Below are positions 14,501-25,800 of a DNA stretch of 64,000 nt, in pieces (the first letter of the stretch is position 1; every line of letters begins with the position of its first letter). The notes beneath the pieces are model-generated. The model was not told the origin of the DNA. It ran no database searches and saw only the letters and a program-made list of their open reading frames with translations. This DNA is from Polyodon spathula (lineage: Eukaryota; Chordata; Actinopteri; Acipenseriformes; Polyodontidae). The position numbers were made by a program, and so were the translations under genes. Where the stretch lies: assembly GCF_017654505.1 (NCBI RefSeq), contig NC_054535.1:79959603-80023602 (forward strand). The letters are read 5' to 3'.

Positions 14501-16811
14501 TGTTTTAAGATTTCAAATTAAACACAGCAAGTGAGACCAGAGTCTTTTTTGTAAGGGGTCTAATTTTCATATTTACATGATTTCAATTGCAAAACTAGTT
14601 TATGATGTTAGTAGCCTTCAGAAGTTATTTTGTCACCACCACAGATGGCGGCAAAGACAAAGCATGAAAAAAATGTTTATATTAAGGTATGTGTTGAAAT
14701 TATTGTTTTGTGTTGAAATAATTGTATTTTCACCCTTTCCAACGTCTTCAAAGCACTGAAACCATAATAACAATGCAGTGTAGTTATATGAGCCTCTCTG
14801 TACTGTACACAGGACAATGCTTGCATGATGACACTTTAAATACTGATAGATCTACAGAAACTGTCTATATAAACGTATAATAAATCACGACTCAAAAGTT
14901 ATACAAATAAATACAGCAGAGGAAGCTGGTAGTCAACGATGTGCAAAAGCAGGAGGAGAGGATGAGGAGCGTAAAGGCCATTTCCCAGGCCAAGCATGGA
15001 GAATGGACGAGATGGGAGAGTGTGGAACAATACAAGATTGGCTGACAAGACCTATGGACAATGGAACAGAGCAAATCAGTTTCCTCATCAGGTCAACATA
15101 TGATGTTCTCCCATCACCACAGAACCTAAACCTCTGGGTGGGAGAGGCACATTTTCACAGGATGCAAGGTGGGTCCTAGCCAAGGACGGTTTACTTGGCG
15201 CCATGACCAGTTGCTGTGATGCTTGGCCTTTGCATTGGAAGATAAGCGTAACATGGCCAATAAGTTGCCGCCAGTTCCATCAAAACATTACACAGAAAAG
15301 ACAAACATTCCTCTGCCCAGGAGAGCAACCATCAAGAAAAGGTGTTAAAACCAAGCCTCGCCCAGGACAACTGGAAGCTGCTAAAGACTGGAAAATGCTG
15401 GCAGATGTTGGTCAACGGCTTATTTTTCGACCTGAGATTGACACCACTAACCTTCGACCAGATATTGACTTGTGGTCTGGATCAGCACATGTTGTTCACC
15501 TGGTAGAGTTAACAGAGCTGTAATGATGCTATAGATGAGGCATATGAGAGGAAGAAGCTGCAGTATACTCAACTAGCTGCTGAAGCGGAAGTGCAAGGAT
15601 GTGGAGTCCAGGTTTACCCAGTGGAGGTGGGTTGTCGAGGATTTGTGACACACTCTACAACCCAGTTTCTCAGAGATGTCGGATTCAGTGGCCAAGAGTT
15701 GTGTCGCACAGTGAAGAACTTATCTTAAGCAGCAGAGAGGAGCAGCACCTGGGTGTGATTGAGATGGAAAAATTCTGGTTAGGGATCTCAAGAACAATAG
15801 AAAGAAGGAAATACTGATGTTTGGGTAAGTAAGCTGGGTTGAGTTGGGTGGGGGACTGAGGGGGGTGATGCTGGGATGCCAGCTCAATCCAGACAGTTGT
15901 CATACTGATGCGCTCGGGAGACTGCACTGTAGTTCATCCCCGGAGCCAGCATCACAGCCGTTGTGTGTGCTGATGGGCTGGGGAGGCAAAATAAACTGAT
16001 CCCTGGAGCCAGCATTACACTTCAGCCATCAACACCAGGCAGAAGGATATCTACATCATCAGATGGAAGAAAACGCAAATGGATGGAGAGGCACATGGAT
16101 CACATTAGTTTATTGTAAAGCTACGTCTTAGTTGGTGCTTATCTTGGCGAGAGCCGGGTTCAAATCAGCATGAAGTTTTAACATCTACTCTCATGTAATG
16201 GAAATCACAAATAAAATTACTATTTGGAAAACTTATTAAGGATGTGTTTTTTTATTTGAACATTATTTTGAAAGAAGTACCTGTATGTACCTGTATGTAT
16301 GTATATGTATATAATCTTCTAAAGTTGTAATGTAGATAATGGAATAGAAAGAGCCATGCTCCGGCTTTGCTAGCTCCGGTTCTGGAGTGGCTCCCGTAGC
16401 TCAGCTCCATAACTGAGACCCCCTGCTCCAGCTCCAGCTCCAGCAGCCCCTGCTCCAGCTCCAGCTGCTTTTAGCTGGCTCTGTCTCCAGAGCCACTAAA
16501 ACCTATAATCAGTAATGTATGTTCCTGACTGTCATAGCAACATCCTATTTTAGTTATTTTTGTAATTGATCAATCAGGCTAAATGTGTTTGTTAGAGACA
16601 AGAATGGGAAATCTGGTTTTAAGACAGATTTCTGTGAATCTAGACTGTAAAATGTCTCCAACATTAGACATTTTCTGAAAGCCTACAAAGCATGTGCTGG
16701 TATGGTCAAAACAGCAATTAAAAAAAAAATAATAATCCTTGATTGCTTACATATGTTTATATAATATGCCTAATAATTCTAGGGTTGTAACATTTTGAGA
16801 CCTGTAGTCTA

Positions 16812-16864
<53 letters not shown>

Positions 16865-17837
16865 GTTTTGTATGGTACATTTTCTCAGTCTTGTTGTAAT
16901 AATAATGTACAACACAGTTAACTGTACAGTAAAATACATTTCAATAAGGAAAAATTATATACTGTCCACGCCACCTAATCGGGATCCTGATAATCAGGAT
17001 TGCTGCTTAAATGGGATACAATTCTGGGAGACTTTTTTTGCCAGTGCTATTTATCTTGTTTAATTGGGACGTCACTTTGTTTAATTGGGATACAATATTT
17101 TCAAATGATGAACGGCGATCGCTTTTCAGAGCAGGACAGGTTCGCGTAGCACAGTGCAGCGAGTACATGATTACAGTGTGACTTGCGTAAATTGCGTCTC
17201 CTGTGATTTCTCAGGCTGCTGAAGGTTGGTCTGTCAACATCGCAGGTGCCTCGCCTTGTGATAAGATGTGATTTCATAAATTTTTCATTTTATGTAGAAA
17301 TAAAAAAACAGCGACTAATTTTGTTTAAGAATAAAAAATAAAAAAAACATTGACTCGTATTTTAAATTATGTATTTAACATGTAGTCATAATGTGATGTG
17401 ATTTCATTCTTTTTCTTTTGATTAAGAAACAAAAAAGTGTGACTAAGGTGGACTCAGCTGCCTCGTTAAATTTGGACAGCCATTTATTAAGGATATGTTT
17501 CTTTCTCCTGAGGCGTCCCGATAAAGCGGCACTGACTGTATAATAATTGAGTGCTAGGACTAATGTCCAAAATTTTGACATGTATTCGAAGGGGAAAAAT
17601 ATTCTGTCAGTTACAAATGACAGTTGACAGAAATCCCTAAGGCCTGTAGTTAATGTAAAGGTAACAGTAAGTAACTACATTCATCTAGTGTTTTTTTTTT
17701 CTTCTGTTTTTCAGGGTGTAACAGCTGTCCGAACTAGGGACACGCCATTCAAAAAGAACAGCTCCTTCAGCAAGCCTATCAGTGAATGCCTTGATGATCC
17801 TATGCCTTACACAGAGGAGAACTATCCTAATCTGTAG
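3957..17837 (+). CDS. SPAG8: SPAG8, C-terminal part (five exons, 173 aa)
   Basis: The joined exons 3957-4131, 4522-4567, 9353-9467, 10207-10269 and 17715-17837 form one open frame ending in TAG. From memory of human SPAG8, the match is clear: GHRG near the start, a KxxDY repeat, EHDYKTEQPVTYW (human HDYRQEQPETFW), DTPFKKNSSFS (human DTPFRKNCSFS), and the ending PYTEENYP (human PYEPENYP). SPAG8 is known as a microtubule inner protein of ciliary and sperm-tail doublets. Human SPAG8 is about 485 aa, so the long, poorly conserved N-terminal part is missing here; its exons must lie before 3957 and were not recognisable. All junctions are GT-AG and phase-consistent. The gene points towards NPR2, as in human. 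Gene identity is confident; the 5' end is unknown. Confidence 0.88.
4522..4567 (+). CDS. SPAG8: SPAG8 coding exon (46 bp)
   Basis: Acceptor gttacag, donor ATAAG/gtaatt. It encodes MKEELLEKYLYQKI with split codons on both sides (G before, S after), matching human REAMLEMLLYHQI. It is a short exon, supported by frame continuity with both neighbours. Confidence 0.85.
5091..5166. repeat. (TA)n microsatellite
   Basis: About 38 TA units abut the left side of the Penelope-like element. Confidence 0.97.
5216..5843 (-). mobile_element. Inverted partial copy of Penelope-like element (GIY-YIG end and tail)
   Basis: On the minus strand this matches 7436-8036: cysteine-rich linker, YIGET-equivalent region, C-terminus and the CTGAA..AAGGGC..TTTGCCC 3' tail. 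It encodes an open 82-residue stretch (5381-5629) ending GMNILL. This stretch is better preserved than the equivalent part of the + strand copy. Adjacent truncated copies, often inverted, are typical of Penelope-like retroelements. Confidence 0.85.
6506..7081 (+). pseudogene. Penelope-like reverse transcriptase fragment
   Basis: This is the longest remaining open segment of the element (191 codons). It contains RT core motifs FTVDIKSLY and YIDD. It is out of frame with the upstream finger region and the downstream endonuclease. Confidence 0.85.
7600..7835 (+). pseudogene. GIY-YIG endonuclease fragment of the Penelope-like element
   Basis: YCIICKKC then LYIGETKRRLTDRF, the GIY-YIG signature as found in Penelope-like elements, with the downstream Arg/His/Asn region (INATAFPVAHHFNS). 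It breaks by frameshift near 7825. Confidence 0.82.
8041..9352. other. SPAG8 intron, no gene
   Basis: AT-rich intronic sequence. It includes one copy of a dispersed repeat at 8704-8816. An open frame at 8853-9293 has no recognisable similarity and is probably chance. Confidence 0.5.
8704..8816 (-). repeat. Dispersed repeat, copy 1 (matches 10685-10795)
   Basis: Same-orientation pair with about 80% identity by eye. On the minus strand both encode KVTFLPIFS..VVDK.GLKT-like peptide, so this is probably a mobile-element coding remnant of unknown family. Confidence 0.7.
9353..9467 (+). CDS. SPAG8: SPAG8 coding exon
   Basis: Acceptor tttttacag, donor ACCAAG/gtagga. It encodes 38 residues starting EEVLNEF and ending VPPPPTK, including TKRDYNIEGF, equivalent to the human THHDYRMEL repeat. 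The phase is 2 in and 0 out. Confidence 0.87.
10207..10269 (+). CDS. SPAG8: SPAG8 coding exon (63 bp)
   Basis: Acceptor ttaaag, donor ATACAA/gtaagt. It encodes 21 residues, EHDYKTEQPVTYW onward, the best-conserved SPAG8 block. The phase is 0 on both sides. Confidence 0.88.
10685..10795 (-). repeat. Dispersed repeat, copy 2
   Basis: Partner of 8704-8816, sharing TTTTGAGACCTG and ACTGAATATTGGTAAGAATG. Minus-strand peptide KVTFLPIFSKLLVDK. Confidence 0.7.
10796..14917. other. Long SPAG8 intron, first part
   Basis: AT-rich, with a (TAA)n run at 11461-11511 and poly-A/T runs. No gene or clear transposon seen. Confidence 0.5.
11461..11511. repeat. (TAA)n microsatellite
   Basis: About 17 perfect TAA units. 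Confidence 0.97.
14918..16220 (+). mobile_element. Non-LTR retrotransposon 3' part with restriction-like endonuclease remnant
   Basis: A 5'-truncated, frame-broken LINE end. The segment at 15418-15520 reads FRPEID then RPDIDLWSGSAHVVHLVELT, the PD-X14-E layout of the restriction-like endonuclease of the R2/NeSL/HERO-type elements (Asp codon 15461, Glu codon 15506). Downstream, AYERKKLQYTQLAAEAE and GFSGQELCRTVKNLS continue in other frames. Stops and frameshifts make it dead. It sits in the last SPAG8 intron. Exact clade is inferred. Confidence 0.75.
15203..15523 (+). pseudogene. Restriction-like endonuclease fragment of LINE
   Basis: 106-codon open segment whose C-terminal third carries the PD..E catalytic motif. 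It ends prematurely at TAA 15521. Confidence 0.65.
16355..16500. repeat. GC-rich GAGCTCC/GGAGC repeat cluster (possible hAT end)
   Basis: Many overlapping GCTCC, GGAGC and CTCCAGCTCCAG units, with opposed GAGCCATGCTCC and GGCTCTGTCTCC ends, resemble sub-terminal repeats of hAT elements. Family is unproven. Confidence 0.4.
16813..16864. repeat. (ATT)n microsatellite
   Basis: About 17 ATT units. Confidence 0.97.
16960..17540. mobile_element. pogo/Tigger-like non-autonomous DNA element
   Basis: The left end TACTGTCCACGCCACCTAAT and the inverted right end TACAGTCAGTGCCGCTTTAT are imperfect terminal repeats next to TA. Internal TTTAATTGGGA units fit Tigger-type ends. No transposase remains. Confidence 0.5.
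17715..17837 (+). CDS. SPAG8: SPAG8 last coding exon with stop
   Basis: Acceptor gtttttcag. It encodes 40 residues starting GVTAVRTRDTPF and ending ENYPNL, then TAG at 17835. The preceding intron is 7.4 kb and has been expanded by mobile elements. Confidence 0.9.
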   Translation, partial: GVTAVRTRDTPFKKNSSFSKPISECLDDPMPYTEENYPNL

Positions 17838-18085
17838 GAGTTACTGAGTTTTAAATATACATTTCTGAACATAGATCATATCACAGGAATCTTTCACTGT
17901 TTTAAATTTTTGTAGCTGCATCATGTCTTAGAATTTTAGAGAGAAAAGTACTGGAAATGCTTCCATGGCAACTAAGCTGTCAGCTATCTCATTTGTAAGC
18001 AGTTGCCAGTGGCAGAACCTTGTTACAAACGGCTACAAAATATATGTGTATCACAAGTAAAATAAATATTGCGACTTGTTTGCGA
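17838..18085 (+). other. SPAG8: SPAG8 3' UTR with polyadenylation signal
   Basis: Non-coding sequence follows the SPAG8 stop. An AATAAA signal at 18061-18066 would give a 3' UTR of about 250 bases. The cleavage site is inferred from the usual 10-30 base spacing. Confidence 0.5.
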
Positions 18086-18436
18086 TTTCCAATTGTCACG
18101 TTTCAACAGCTTGTACACAAAGTCAAGTGTTCAACATAATCTTTTATCTTTATCATTTCAGAACATATTATTCATTTGATCTGTCTTTTTACATTACCAA
18201 TAATACTACAGTGAATGTGTTATTTTAATTGTGCTGGAATAACAACACCAAGAGAAAAAACACCATTATACAGCATTATAACTGATCTGTACATCTATGT
18301 CCACTCCGTTAAGATCAATATCATTTACATGTTTAGTGATGTTATTTCATCATGTTTTTTTAAGACATAGTAAAACTAAGCCCAAACACATCCCTACATT
18401 AAACAAAATATCAGGCTTATATTCAATAATATATAT

Positions 18437-18925
18437 TGTGAGCAGGGAGAGGGTTAATTTCCTTCCTGCTGAAAAAAAAAGTGCAAATGCACATTGGTTT
18501 AATTTAATTATATTTGTGTTAATTGTTTTTATTATTAATTATCCCATGCACCTTGTGATTATTGTAAATTAGAGCCAGGAGCAGGGGATTTAAAGAAAGC
18601 AGCCAGTTTGGGCTGCTGCTGTGTGAAGGAGCCAGGTTGAAGGTGTGCTCAAACATATTTAAAAAAAAAAAAAAATTAAAAACAAAGGGACTGTGTGAAA
18701 GCCTTTTTTGTGTGTTTTGTGTTGTTAGAGTTTGTGTAACAGGTAAACAGCTTAGCTGTCTTGTTTTATAGTTTAGGTTCCTGCTAGTCAGTGCTCAGAA
18801 AATAGCTTGGTGTTTGTTTTTGTGTTTATTAAAAGTAGCGCATCAGCACTGATAAACTTCCATTTCTTTGTCCTGGGTCCTGCTTAAAGGGGCAACAAAC
18901 CGTGGTGAGGTGCAGTCGTGTTACA
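18437..18925 (+). mobile_element. Probable solo LTR (TSD ATAT)
   Basis: Starts TGTGAGCAGGGAG, ends GTGTTACA, flanked by ATAT on both sides, though this is a low-complexity site. It contains GGGTTAATTTCC like the LTR at 22158, a TTTAAA box and a TATTAAAA signal. Confidence 0.5.
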
Positions 18926-21880
18926 ATATGTATATAGAAAAAGAAGAAAAAAACTTTGCTGTACTTCTCTATATAGCTTGTCCTATTATATCAAGGTGGA
19001 AACTCATCGAATGCAATGTAGTTGTTTTTTTTTTTTTTTTATCCCAGGGCAAACTTAGAAGATAATAAAAATCACCCCAATGTTCATCTTCATTCCATAA
19101 CAGGAGTCTACCCCACAGGTAGGCAGCTGCTCAAAGAAGCGTCATTGCATAATTATATGTTTGTGCTTGCCTGACCTGGTGCTTAGGTCAGTGCCAAAGC
19201 TATAGATGTAACAGGCTATAAGTCTATCTGCACATTCCAGTGACCTAAAGCTAAATTGTGGCTCTAAAATAATGGAGACATTCACTGGTTTTATGGTCTG
19301 TAAGAATGCAGGGTTACATACAGAATGGCATTGTTGCTAGCAGCTGGTAATGTTTTCTTTAAATGCTTCTAGAATGTCAGAATGACCCTGTGTATGTGTC
19401 ACTTATATCTGGAGTCTGGCGTCACTTTGCATTCCAAACACTGAAGGCTTGGGATCATGGGAGGTTTTTTTTTTCTCATTCTGTGCTGGAATGGAGGGGA
19501 AAGTTAAATTTTGTTACAGAATGTGAAGCTGAAACATACACTTCTAAAAAATAAAAAAATCTATTCCAGGAAGTAAAATGCATGGCCGTTTTCTCACTGT
19601 TGAATAATATATAACACATTTCTAAGAAATAATGATATATTCACAGGAATTACAGCAAGGTTAGTTACTGTACAGTAGGTAGAGAAATCCATTCTTACGT
19701 TCAGACCTCAAGGTCCTTTGGCAAATAAACTAGATAGTGCAGTAGCAAGAAAGTCGTCAGCTATAACACGTATTGTAAGATTACTGTCAATCTCAGATTT
19801 TAATACCTATGTTTTCATCCTGGTACTTTTAGGTGCAGTGCATGGTACAGTAAGTGCAGTATGGGTGAATGCCTTGCTGAATATGGTACCTGTGCATGTA
19901 TCAAACCTGTTGTCTAAATAGTCGAGGTGTATTTGGAAAGACCTTAAACTGAGTTTATAAGCCTTTGTTTTGCTGAGTGCATATTGTTCTTAGGTTATCG
20001 TACATGTGACACAATTGGAATGAGCATCACATTTTTAAATATTGTAAATTTGGCATTTGCACTGGAATTTTAAGTTTTCAGAATTGACGTCAAGATGCAG
20101 ATAGGCATTTTAATGCTGTTAAATATAGGTATAGCAACATTTATAAGTTGGATGTGGGACAAAAACTAGAAATAGAGTGATGACCAGCACCTGGTCAGAA
20201 GCTAGAGCTAATATAGCCGTTTACTAGTCTTCAACTAACCATGCAGCTTCAAGAGAGAAAGGATTCATTTATACCATTTAGATTTTCAGAATATTACATG
20301 TCTTACATGTTTAGTGTCATATTATGTGTGTTCCATTCTCTTTTGTTATAATTCTGTGGTTAGAATTCTGACATTATTTTCCATGATGACATTACTATTC
20401 CAAAATGCTTCATTCTAAAAGCTGAATTTCTAATGTAAAAGTGATTGGAGAAATAGCCACTAGGGGTGTGCTTCTGTCATTTCTTTTTTCCCTCCATGAA
20501 ACTTTTGTTGCAGCAGGTAGCAGCAGAACACGATCAGAATTATTGTGACACTGCATCATTACCTCAAAATCTATTTATTTATTTAACCAGGATAGAACCC
20601 TTGAGACACACATCTCATTTTCCCAGGTGTGCCTGGCCTGGATTCAATTGATTGAGTCCATCCTGTTATCTGCACTCACAGGGAACAATAAGTCTCTTTC
20701 TGTGAGACCCCTGCCTGTGCTAGAAATTGATTTCACTAAATGAGGGCAATCACACACAAACCATGGTCTTGTCCGAATTCATATGTTTTACTGTAGACCA
20801 AGCAAACGATTCATATTGCCACCAATCTAGGTATAGTCCCTGAAGAGATGATGCCAGATCTGTACATTATCCACACAATTTAAACACAGTTACTATACAC
20901 CCCCTTTCCTTTTTAAATTGCGATTTTAAGCTGGTTCTGATTACTGTTACCGACATCTTGCCTGCAATACAATTACAGCACATCCACAAACAGTTGTTCT
21001 GACTGACAGCCCTTTTGTAATCTGAAAATGATTAACATGTAGTGTTCCTTTTGATTGTAAAAAGAAGTATAAGAATTTGTTACTTTTAATATAGTTCATA
21101 TGTATACATTTTGGTGTAAAAAGATTGATCTATGATTCTTTCCTTTTTTTAGCATCATTATAATAAGCGCAATGAACTCTTAACTTTGGGAAAGTAAAAA
21201 CTGACAGGACCGAATTCTAATTAGAGGTTTACAAAAAGCATTATTTTACAGTAGTTGTATGGCAAAAAAAAATAAAATATGACTAGTTCCAGAAGCTTCA
21301 GTTATAAAAACAAAAATTTCACGTGTGTATGATCTTCAATTGAACTGATGTACCTTCAATTGATTTCCTCTGAGATTTGTTGGACAGTTTTTTGAGGCGA
21401 GTGTCATCACCCTGCGCAGCACTTCAATTACTTTCAGATGTATTGTAGCCAAACGTATAACCTTATCTAATATCGTTTTATAACCAGGTGGACACATAGT
21501 ACACAGTAATATTTAGTATTTATCTTCTGAGCTGGCAACCTAGTCTATTAATAAAGTAACAGATTACATAATTGCAATTCCCCAGTTCAGGTCAGCTGTG
21601 ATGTTTCAGATGCTTGTTCTGTCAAACAGTGCACATTTCAAGTAATTATTCTTTCATTCTTTACATGTGAGCATAAGTATATGTTAACTGTGGCGACATC
21701 ATACTTCAGCTATAAAAACATGCTGCAGTATGTTTTGTTAGAAATGTTTTCAAAAGAAGGGTCTGGAGATCAGAGAATTGTAAAATAAAAACTATTTCAG
21801 TACCGCATAGGCAGATTGGAAGGGTTATTTATTATGCTTTAAAGCTAAGTTCAAAGTACATTATCCAAATACGCTCAAGT
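18926..21880. other. Intergenic, downstream of SPAG8
   Basis: No gene seen. A fragment at 20570-20660 with TTTATTTAACCAGGATAGA..CCTTGAGACA resembles a widespread fish repeat. Confidence 0.45.
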
Positions 21881-21888
21881 TGGAATTT

Positions 21889-21980
21889 TTTTATTTAAAC
21901 CTTTTGCGTACATAAAAAAAAAATTGTACCTCCTTTTAAACCTAGACAGGTTTATTTTTTATGTACACAAAAGGTTTAAA
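21889..21980. repeat. Imperfect palindrome (hairpin)
   Basis: TTTAAACCTTTTGCGTACAT is repeated inverted as ATGTACACAAAAGGTTTAAA around a loop of about 50 bases. Confidence 0.75.
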
Positions 21981-22157
21981 TGATTTTAAAAAAAAAAAGG
22001 TTTTATTTCAGGACATTTTGGACAAAAGCCCTTCAGCTGTGTAGAAAGAAAACAGAGCTCAGAGGCACTAAGCCATCATTCAACATTCATTAACCTTTTC
22101 CATGCACCTCTAAAGGAACAGTATACTGCATTATCTGCAAGACATGCAAAAAACTCT

Positions 22158-22601
22158 TGTGGCAGAGCAAAGCTCTGCCCTTTTAAATTGGCAGGAATGG
22201 GGTTAATTTCCCCTACCTGCCTGGGTTTATTATGTTCAGGTGGCTGGGGATGATTAGTTGATTAGGTTAATTAATGACCAATCAGCGCCCAGCCACCTAA
22301 CATAAAAGGAGGCCTCTGCTTCCTCATTGAGGAGGAGAGAGCTGAGGAAGCAAGTTGGTGTTGGTGTTGGTGTTGGTGTTGGTGTTGGTGTTGGTGTTGG
22401 TGTTGGTGTTGGTGTTGGTGTTGGTGTTGGTGTTGGTGTTGGTGTTGGTGTTGGTGTTGGTGTTGGTGTTGGTGTTGGTGTTGGTGTTGGTGTTGGTGTT
22501 GGTGTTGGTGTGCATGTTTTTTGTGTTACTTATAATAAAATTAGTATTTTTTTGAACTGCAGTCTGTCTCTGGGCCTCTATCCACTCGCCAGCCTGTCAC
22601 A
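22158..22601 (+). mobile_element. Solo LTR with perfect 5-bp TSD (ACTCT)
   Basis: Begins TGTGGCAGAG, ends CTGTCACA, with ACTCT at 22153-22157 and 22602-22606. Removing it plus one TSD restores the Penelope alignment. It has a CATAAAAGG TATA-like box at about 22302 and ATAATAAAAT near 22530. It contains the hexamer array. Confidence 0.85.
22354..22512. repeat. (GTTGGT)n minisatellite, about 26 copies
   Basis: A perfect hexanucleotide array. Valine-glycine and valine-leucine frames on one strand and an Asn-Thr frame on the other are trivial consequences. Confidence 0.98.
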
Positions 22602-22990
22602 ACTCTACTGGGGAAATTAAAAGATGTTTAGCAGACCACTTTATGGAACATTTAAGAAGCATTTCAATCAGCACCTCTACAATTCCAGTATCCCAACATT
22701 TCAACAATGTTAATCACTGTCTTGGGATAGGTCAGTGCTATGGAACAAATGCTGCTTGGAAACAAAGGGAAGGTGAGCTCATCTGTGTTTACTTACTTTC
22801 TACAGAGCTGAAGAAGGGCTTATGTCCTGAAATAAACCTATATATATTGCCAGGGAAGATAACTCCCTCCCTATATATATATATTAGACAAGCCCTTTTA
22901 AAATACATTCAGTGGTTGCAAGTTTAAAAAAGTGAAGGCCATTATGACATTTAGTTTATCATGGCATATACTGAGTCTGAAAAGAACTAT

Positions 22991-23650
22991 TGTAGTAACC
23001 CACTCATGTACAGTGCTTCCCCCTTGTGGCAATGTGGTTTACAATGTGCAGGTGCAGGAGTGATGTGTTGATCAATAACAGACAGACAACGATAATCCCG
23101 GTGCTGTGGTGTTTTATTTTATAATCCAAACTCAATTGACCATGGTAAATACAGTACGAATGAATGATAGTACACAAGGCAGTGTACTACACAGGTTAAC
23201 CCAGGGGTTCAGTCCCAAAATAAACACCCTTTAATACACCCACAATATAAAAACACCGTCACCAGTCCAAAGAGTGCTGTAGTGCTCTTGCTGCAAATAC
23301 AATTTAGCGTGATACAAGTGCAGTGTTGTCCAGTCCAGGGCACTCTGTTCCCTTTACACAGTGCCCTCACAGGTCAAGAGGGAGATTTACTGCCAAGAAT
23401 CATTCTGTCTCTGTCAATCCCTTTATAATGCTGTTGTTGAAAGCCACATCTACAGCCTTGCTATTTGTGTTTAACCTTATACCACAATTCAAGTACTTGT
23501 GGAATGGCATTATGGAGTAAATAAGAGCCATGGCTGTATCACCATATAACCCATTCTGTAGTATACAGGGCTGACTTATAATGAGGCAGTACTGCAATAC
23601 CTTTCACCTATTTCTATTAAAAGAATACCTTTGTTTTTACTGCTGTCACA
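22991..23650 (-). mobile_element. Probable solo LTR, minus orientation (TSD CTAT)
   Basis: On the minus strand it starts TGTGACAGCAG and ends GGTTACTACA. CTAT flanks both sides. Minus-strand TATA-like CATTATAAAGGG and ATAAAATAAAAC polyadenylation signals are present. Confidence 0.6.
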
Positions 23651-25320
23651 CTATTCCCATCATGCATTATAATCTTTTCAAACAGTACTGCAGCTAGTAA
23701 CCAGGCAACGGTAGGGAACATAACACAAATGTAAAAAAAAAAAATTACTGTAATTTATTACGATTTAAATCAAAACAGTGTACTTGCCAAATAGAAAGTA
23801 AAGTAGAAAGTACTTTAGAAATTAACACTATATAGAGAGAGTTTCAACATGCAACCACGCTGACTGAGTTTGGTTACTGAATGCAAACCAATTAGAATGT
23901 TATTATATACACTACTGCAAGACGACATTTTCTTTATCAAGAAAATACAATACTTTAAACCTGAAATATTTTAGTAAAAATATCTGTACATAAGCACACA
24001 ACCATGAAGTTCAGTCGAGCTGACCCTGTCAGTCTGAGGTGGTTGGCAGGCACAGGATTGTTTGCTTTAGATACAGATTGGTTAGTTTTGAGATTCAGTA
24101 AAGGGAAAGGGAAAAATGATGGTTCAATTGTGTCTTTTCTATCCAAAAGCTGCAAATTCTCCTTTTCTTTTTTCTAAAAAAAAAAAAAAAAAAAAAAACA
24201 TTGACTTAAGAAGCAGGACAGTGAAAATGAAAAAGCCAGCACTTATAGAAAGAGCTAAATGCTTCTATAATTAAATAGCAGTAATAACATGTGGGTAATG
24301 AATTGCAGTTTCATAATGCTCTTATACCAATTCAAACAATATGCAACTCACTACAACACTGTTAGATTTTCCCAATATGCTGAACCGGCTTCAAACAGAG
24401 CTACTTTTTTTTTTTAAACTGTTCAAGCAGGCTGTTTATTCTCAGGATTCACAGCAGAATGAATAGCACAAGATGCTGAACAATTCCTACTCCAAAAGAA
24501 AAAACAAAAAACTTTTGTTATATTGTTACCAGTAATAACTAGAATAATAAAAGCACTGGTCTTCAGGATCAATACCTTTTGTTTTAAAAAGTTCCAGTTA
24601 CAGACTGTTAATGGTAGCAATTTGAAATCAAGATTATGGACTCTTGACAAGCCACAACTGTGTGAATTCACTTCAAATACATCTGCTGACTCTTTGTAGA
24701 AAATACAACTAGAAAACTCCTTTATTTAAGATGTAGGGGTGTGTAACAGTGCTTAATAATAATAATAATAATAATAAACACTTTTGTAGTTCTTGACTGA
24801 AATGTTGTAGTTAAATCTCCAGTCGTTACCTCATGCTATTCTACTGTTATCATAGACTTAATATATACAGTGCCTATAGGGAGTATTCACCCCCCCTGGA
24901 TGCTTTCACAGTTTGTTGTGTTACAACCTGATGTCTTGATGCATTTACATGGGATTTATTTTTCCTTTGATTTACACAACCTGCTCAACACTTTGAAGAG
25001 GCAAGATAATTTTTATTGTGAAACAACAGTTAATGAAAAAAAAAAAAACTGCGTTGTCTTGGTTAAATAAGTATTCATCTCCCTGAGTCAATACTTGGTA
25101 GAACCACCTTTGGCAGCAATTACAGCTGTGAGTCTTTTGGGGTAAGTCTCTAACAGATTTGCACATCTGGATCGTGCAATATTCACCCATTCTTCTTGGC
25201 AAAATTGTTCAAGCTCTGTCAAGTTGGATGGGGATTGTTGGTGGACAGAAATTTTCAAGTCTTGCTACAGATTCTCAATCAGATTCAAGTCTGGTCTTTG
25301 ACTGGGCCACTCTAGGACTT

Positions 25321-25557
25321 TCACTTTATTGTTTTTAAGCCACTCAGTGTCTCTTTAACTCTGTGCTTGGGGTCATTGTCATGCTGAAATGTGAATCTCT
25401 GTCCCAGTCTTAGGTCTTTTGCAGACTGAAGCAGGTTTACCTCAAGGATTTGCTTGTATTTAGCTCCATCCATTTTGCCCTCTACCCTGACAAGCTTCCC
25501 AGTCCCTGCCAATAAAAAGCATCCCCATAGCATGATGCTGCCACCACCATGCTTCAC
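25321..25557 (-). pseudogene. Tc1 transposase DDE-domain fragment
   Basis: Contains GGGSIMLWGCF and QHDNDPKH, the Tc1 second-Asp motif. It is separated from the N-terminal piece by frameshift and a degraded stretch, so inactive. Confidence 0.85.
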
Positions 25558-25800
25558 AGTAAGGATGTTGTTACCTGGGTGATGTGCTGTGTTGGGTTTG
25601 TGCCAGACACAATGCTTTGCGTTTAGGCCAAATAGTTAAATTTTTGTTTCATCGGACCACAGAATCTTTTGCCACATCTTTTCAGAGTCTCCCACATGCC
25701 TATTTGCAAATTCCAAGCAGGATTTTACATGGGCTTTTTTTTTAAAATTACTTCCTTCTTGCCACTCTTCCATACAGTCCAGATTTGTGGAGTACCTGAG

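Larger units (their letters stand above)
22005..22940 (+). mobile_element. Penelope-like fragment interrupted by a solo LTR
   Basis: 22080-22157 and 22602-22830 are one GIY-YIG/C-terminal Penelope fragment homologous to 7580-8000 (GGGGAAATTAAAAG, CAGTGCTATGGAACAAATG, GAGCTGAAGAAGGGCTT). It is split by the LTR at 22158-22601. The piece at 22005-22050 resembles an inverted tail. Confidence 0.8.

Noticed and set aside
22327..22620. Open frames of repeated Val-Gly, Val-Leu and Asn-Thr
   Set aside because: They are translations of the (GTTGGT)n array inside an LTR.
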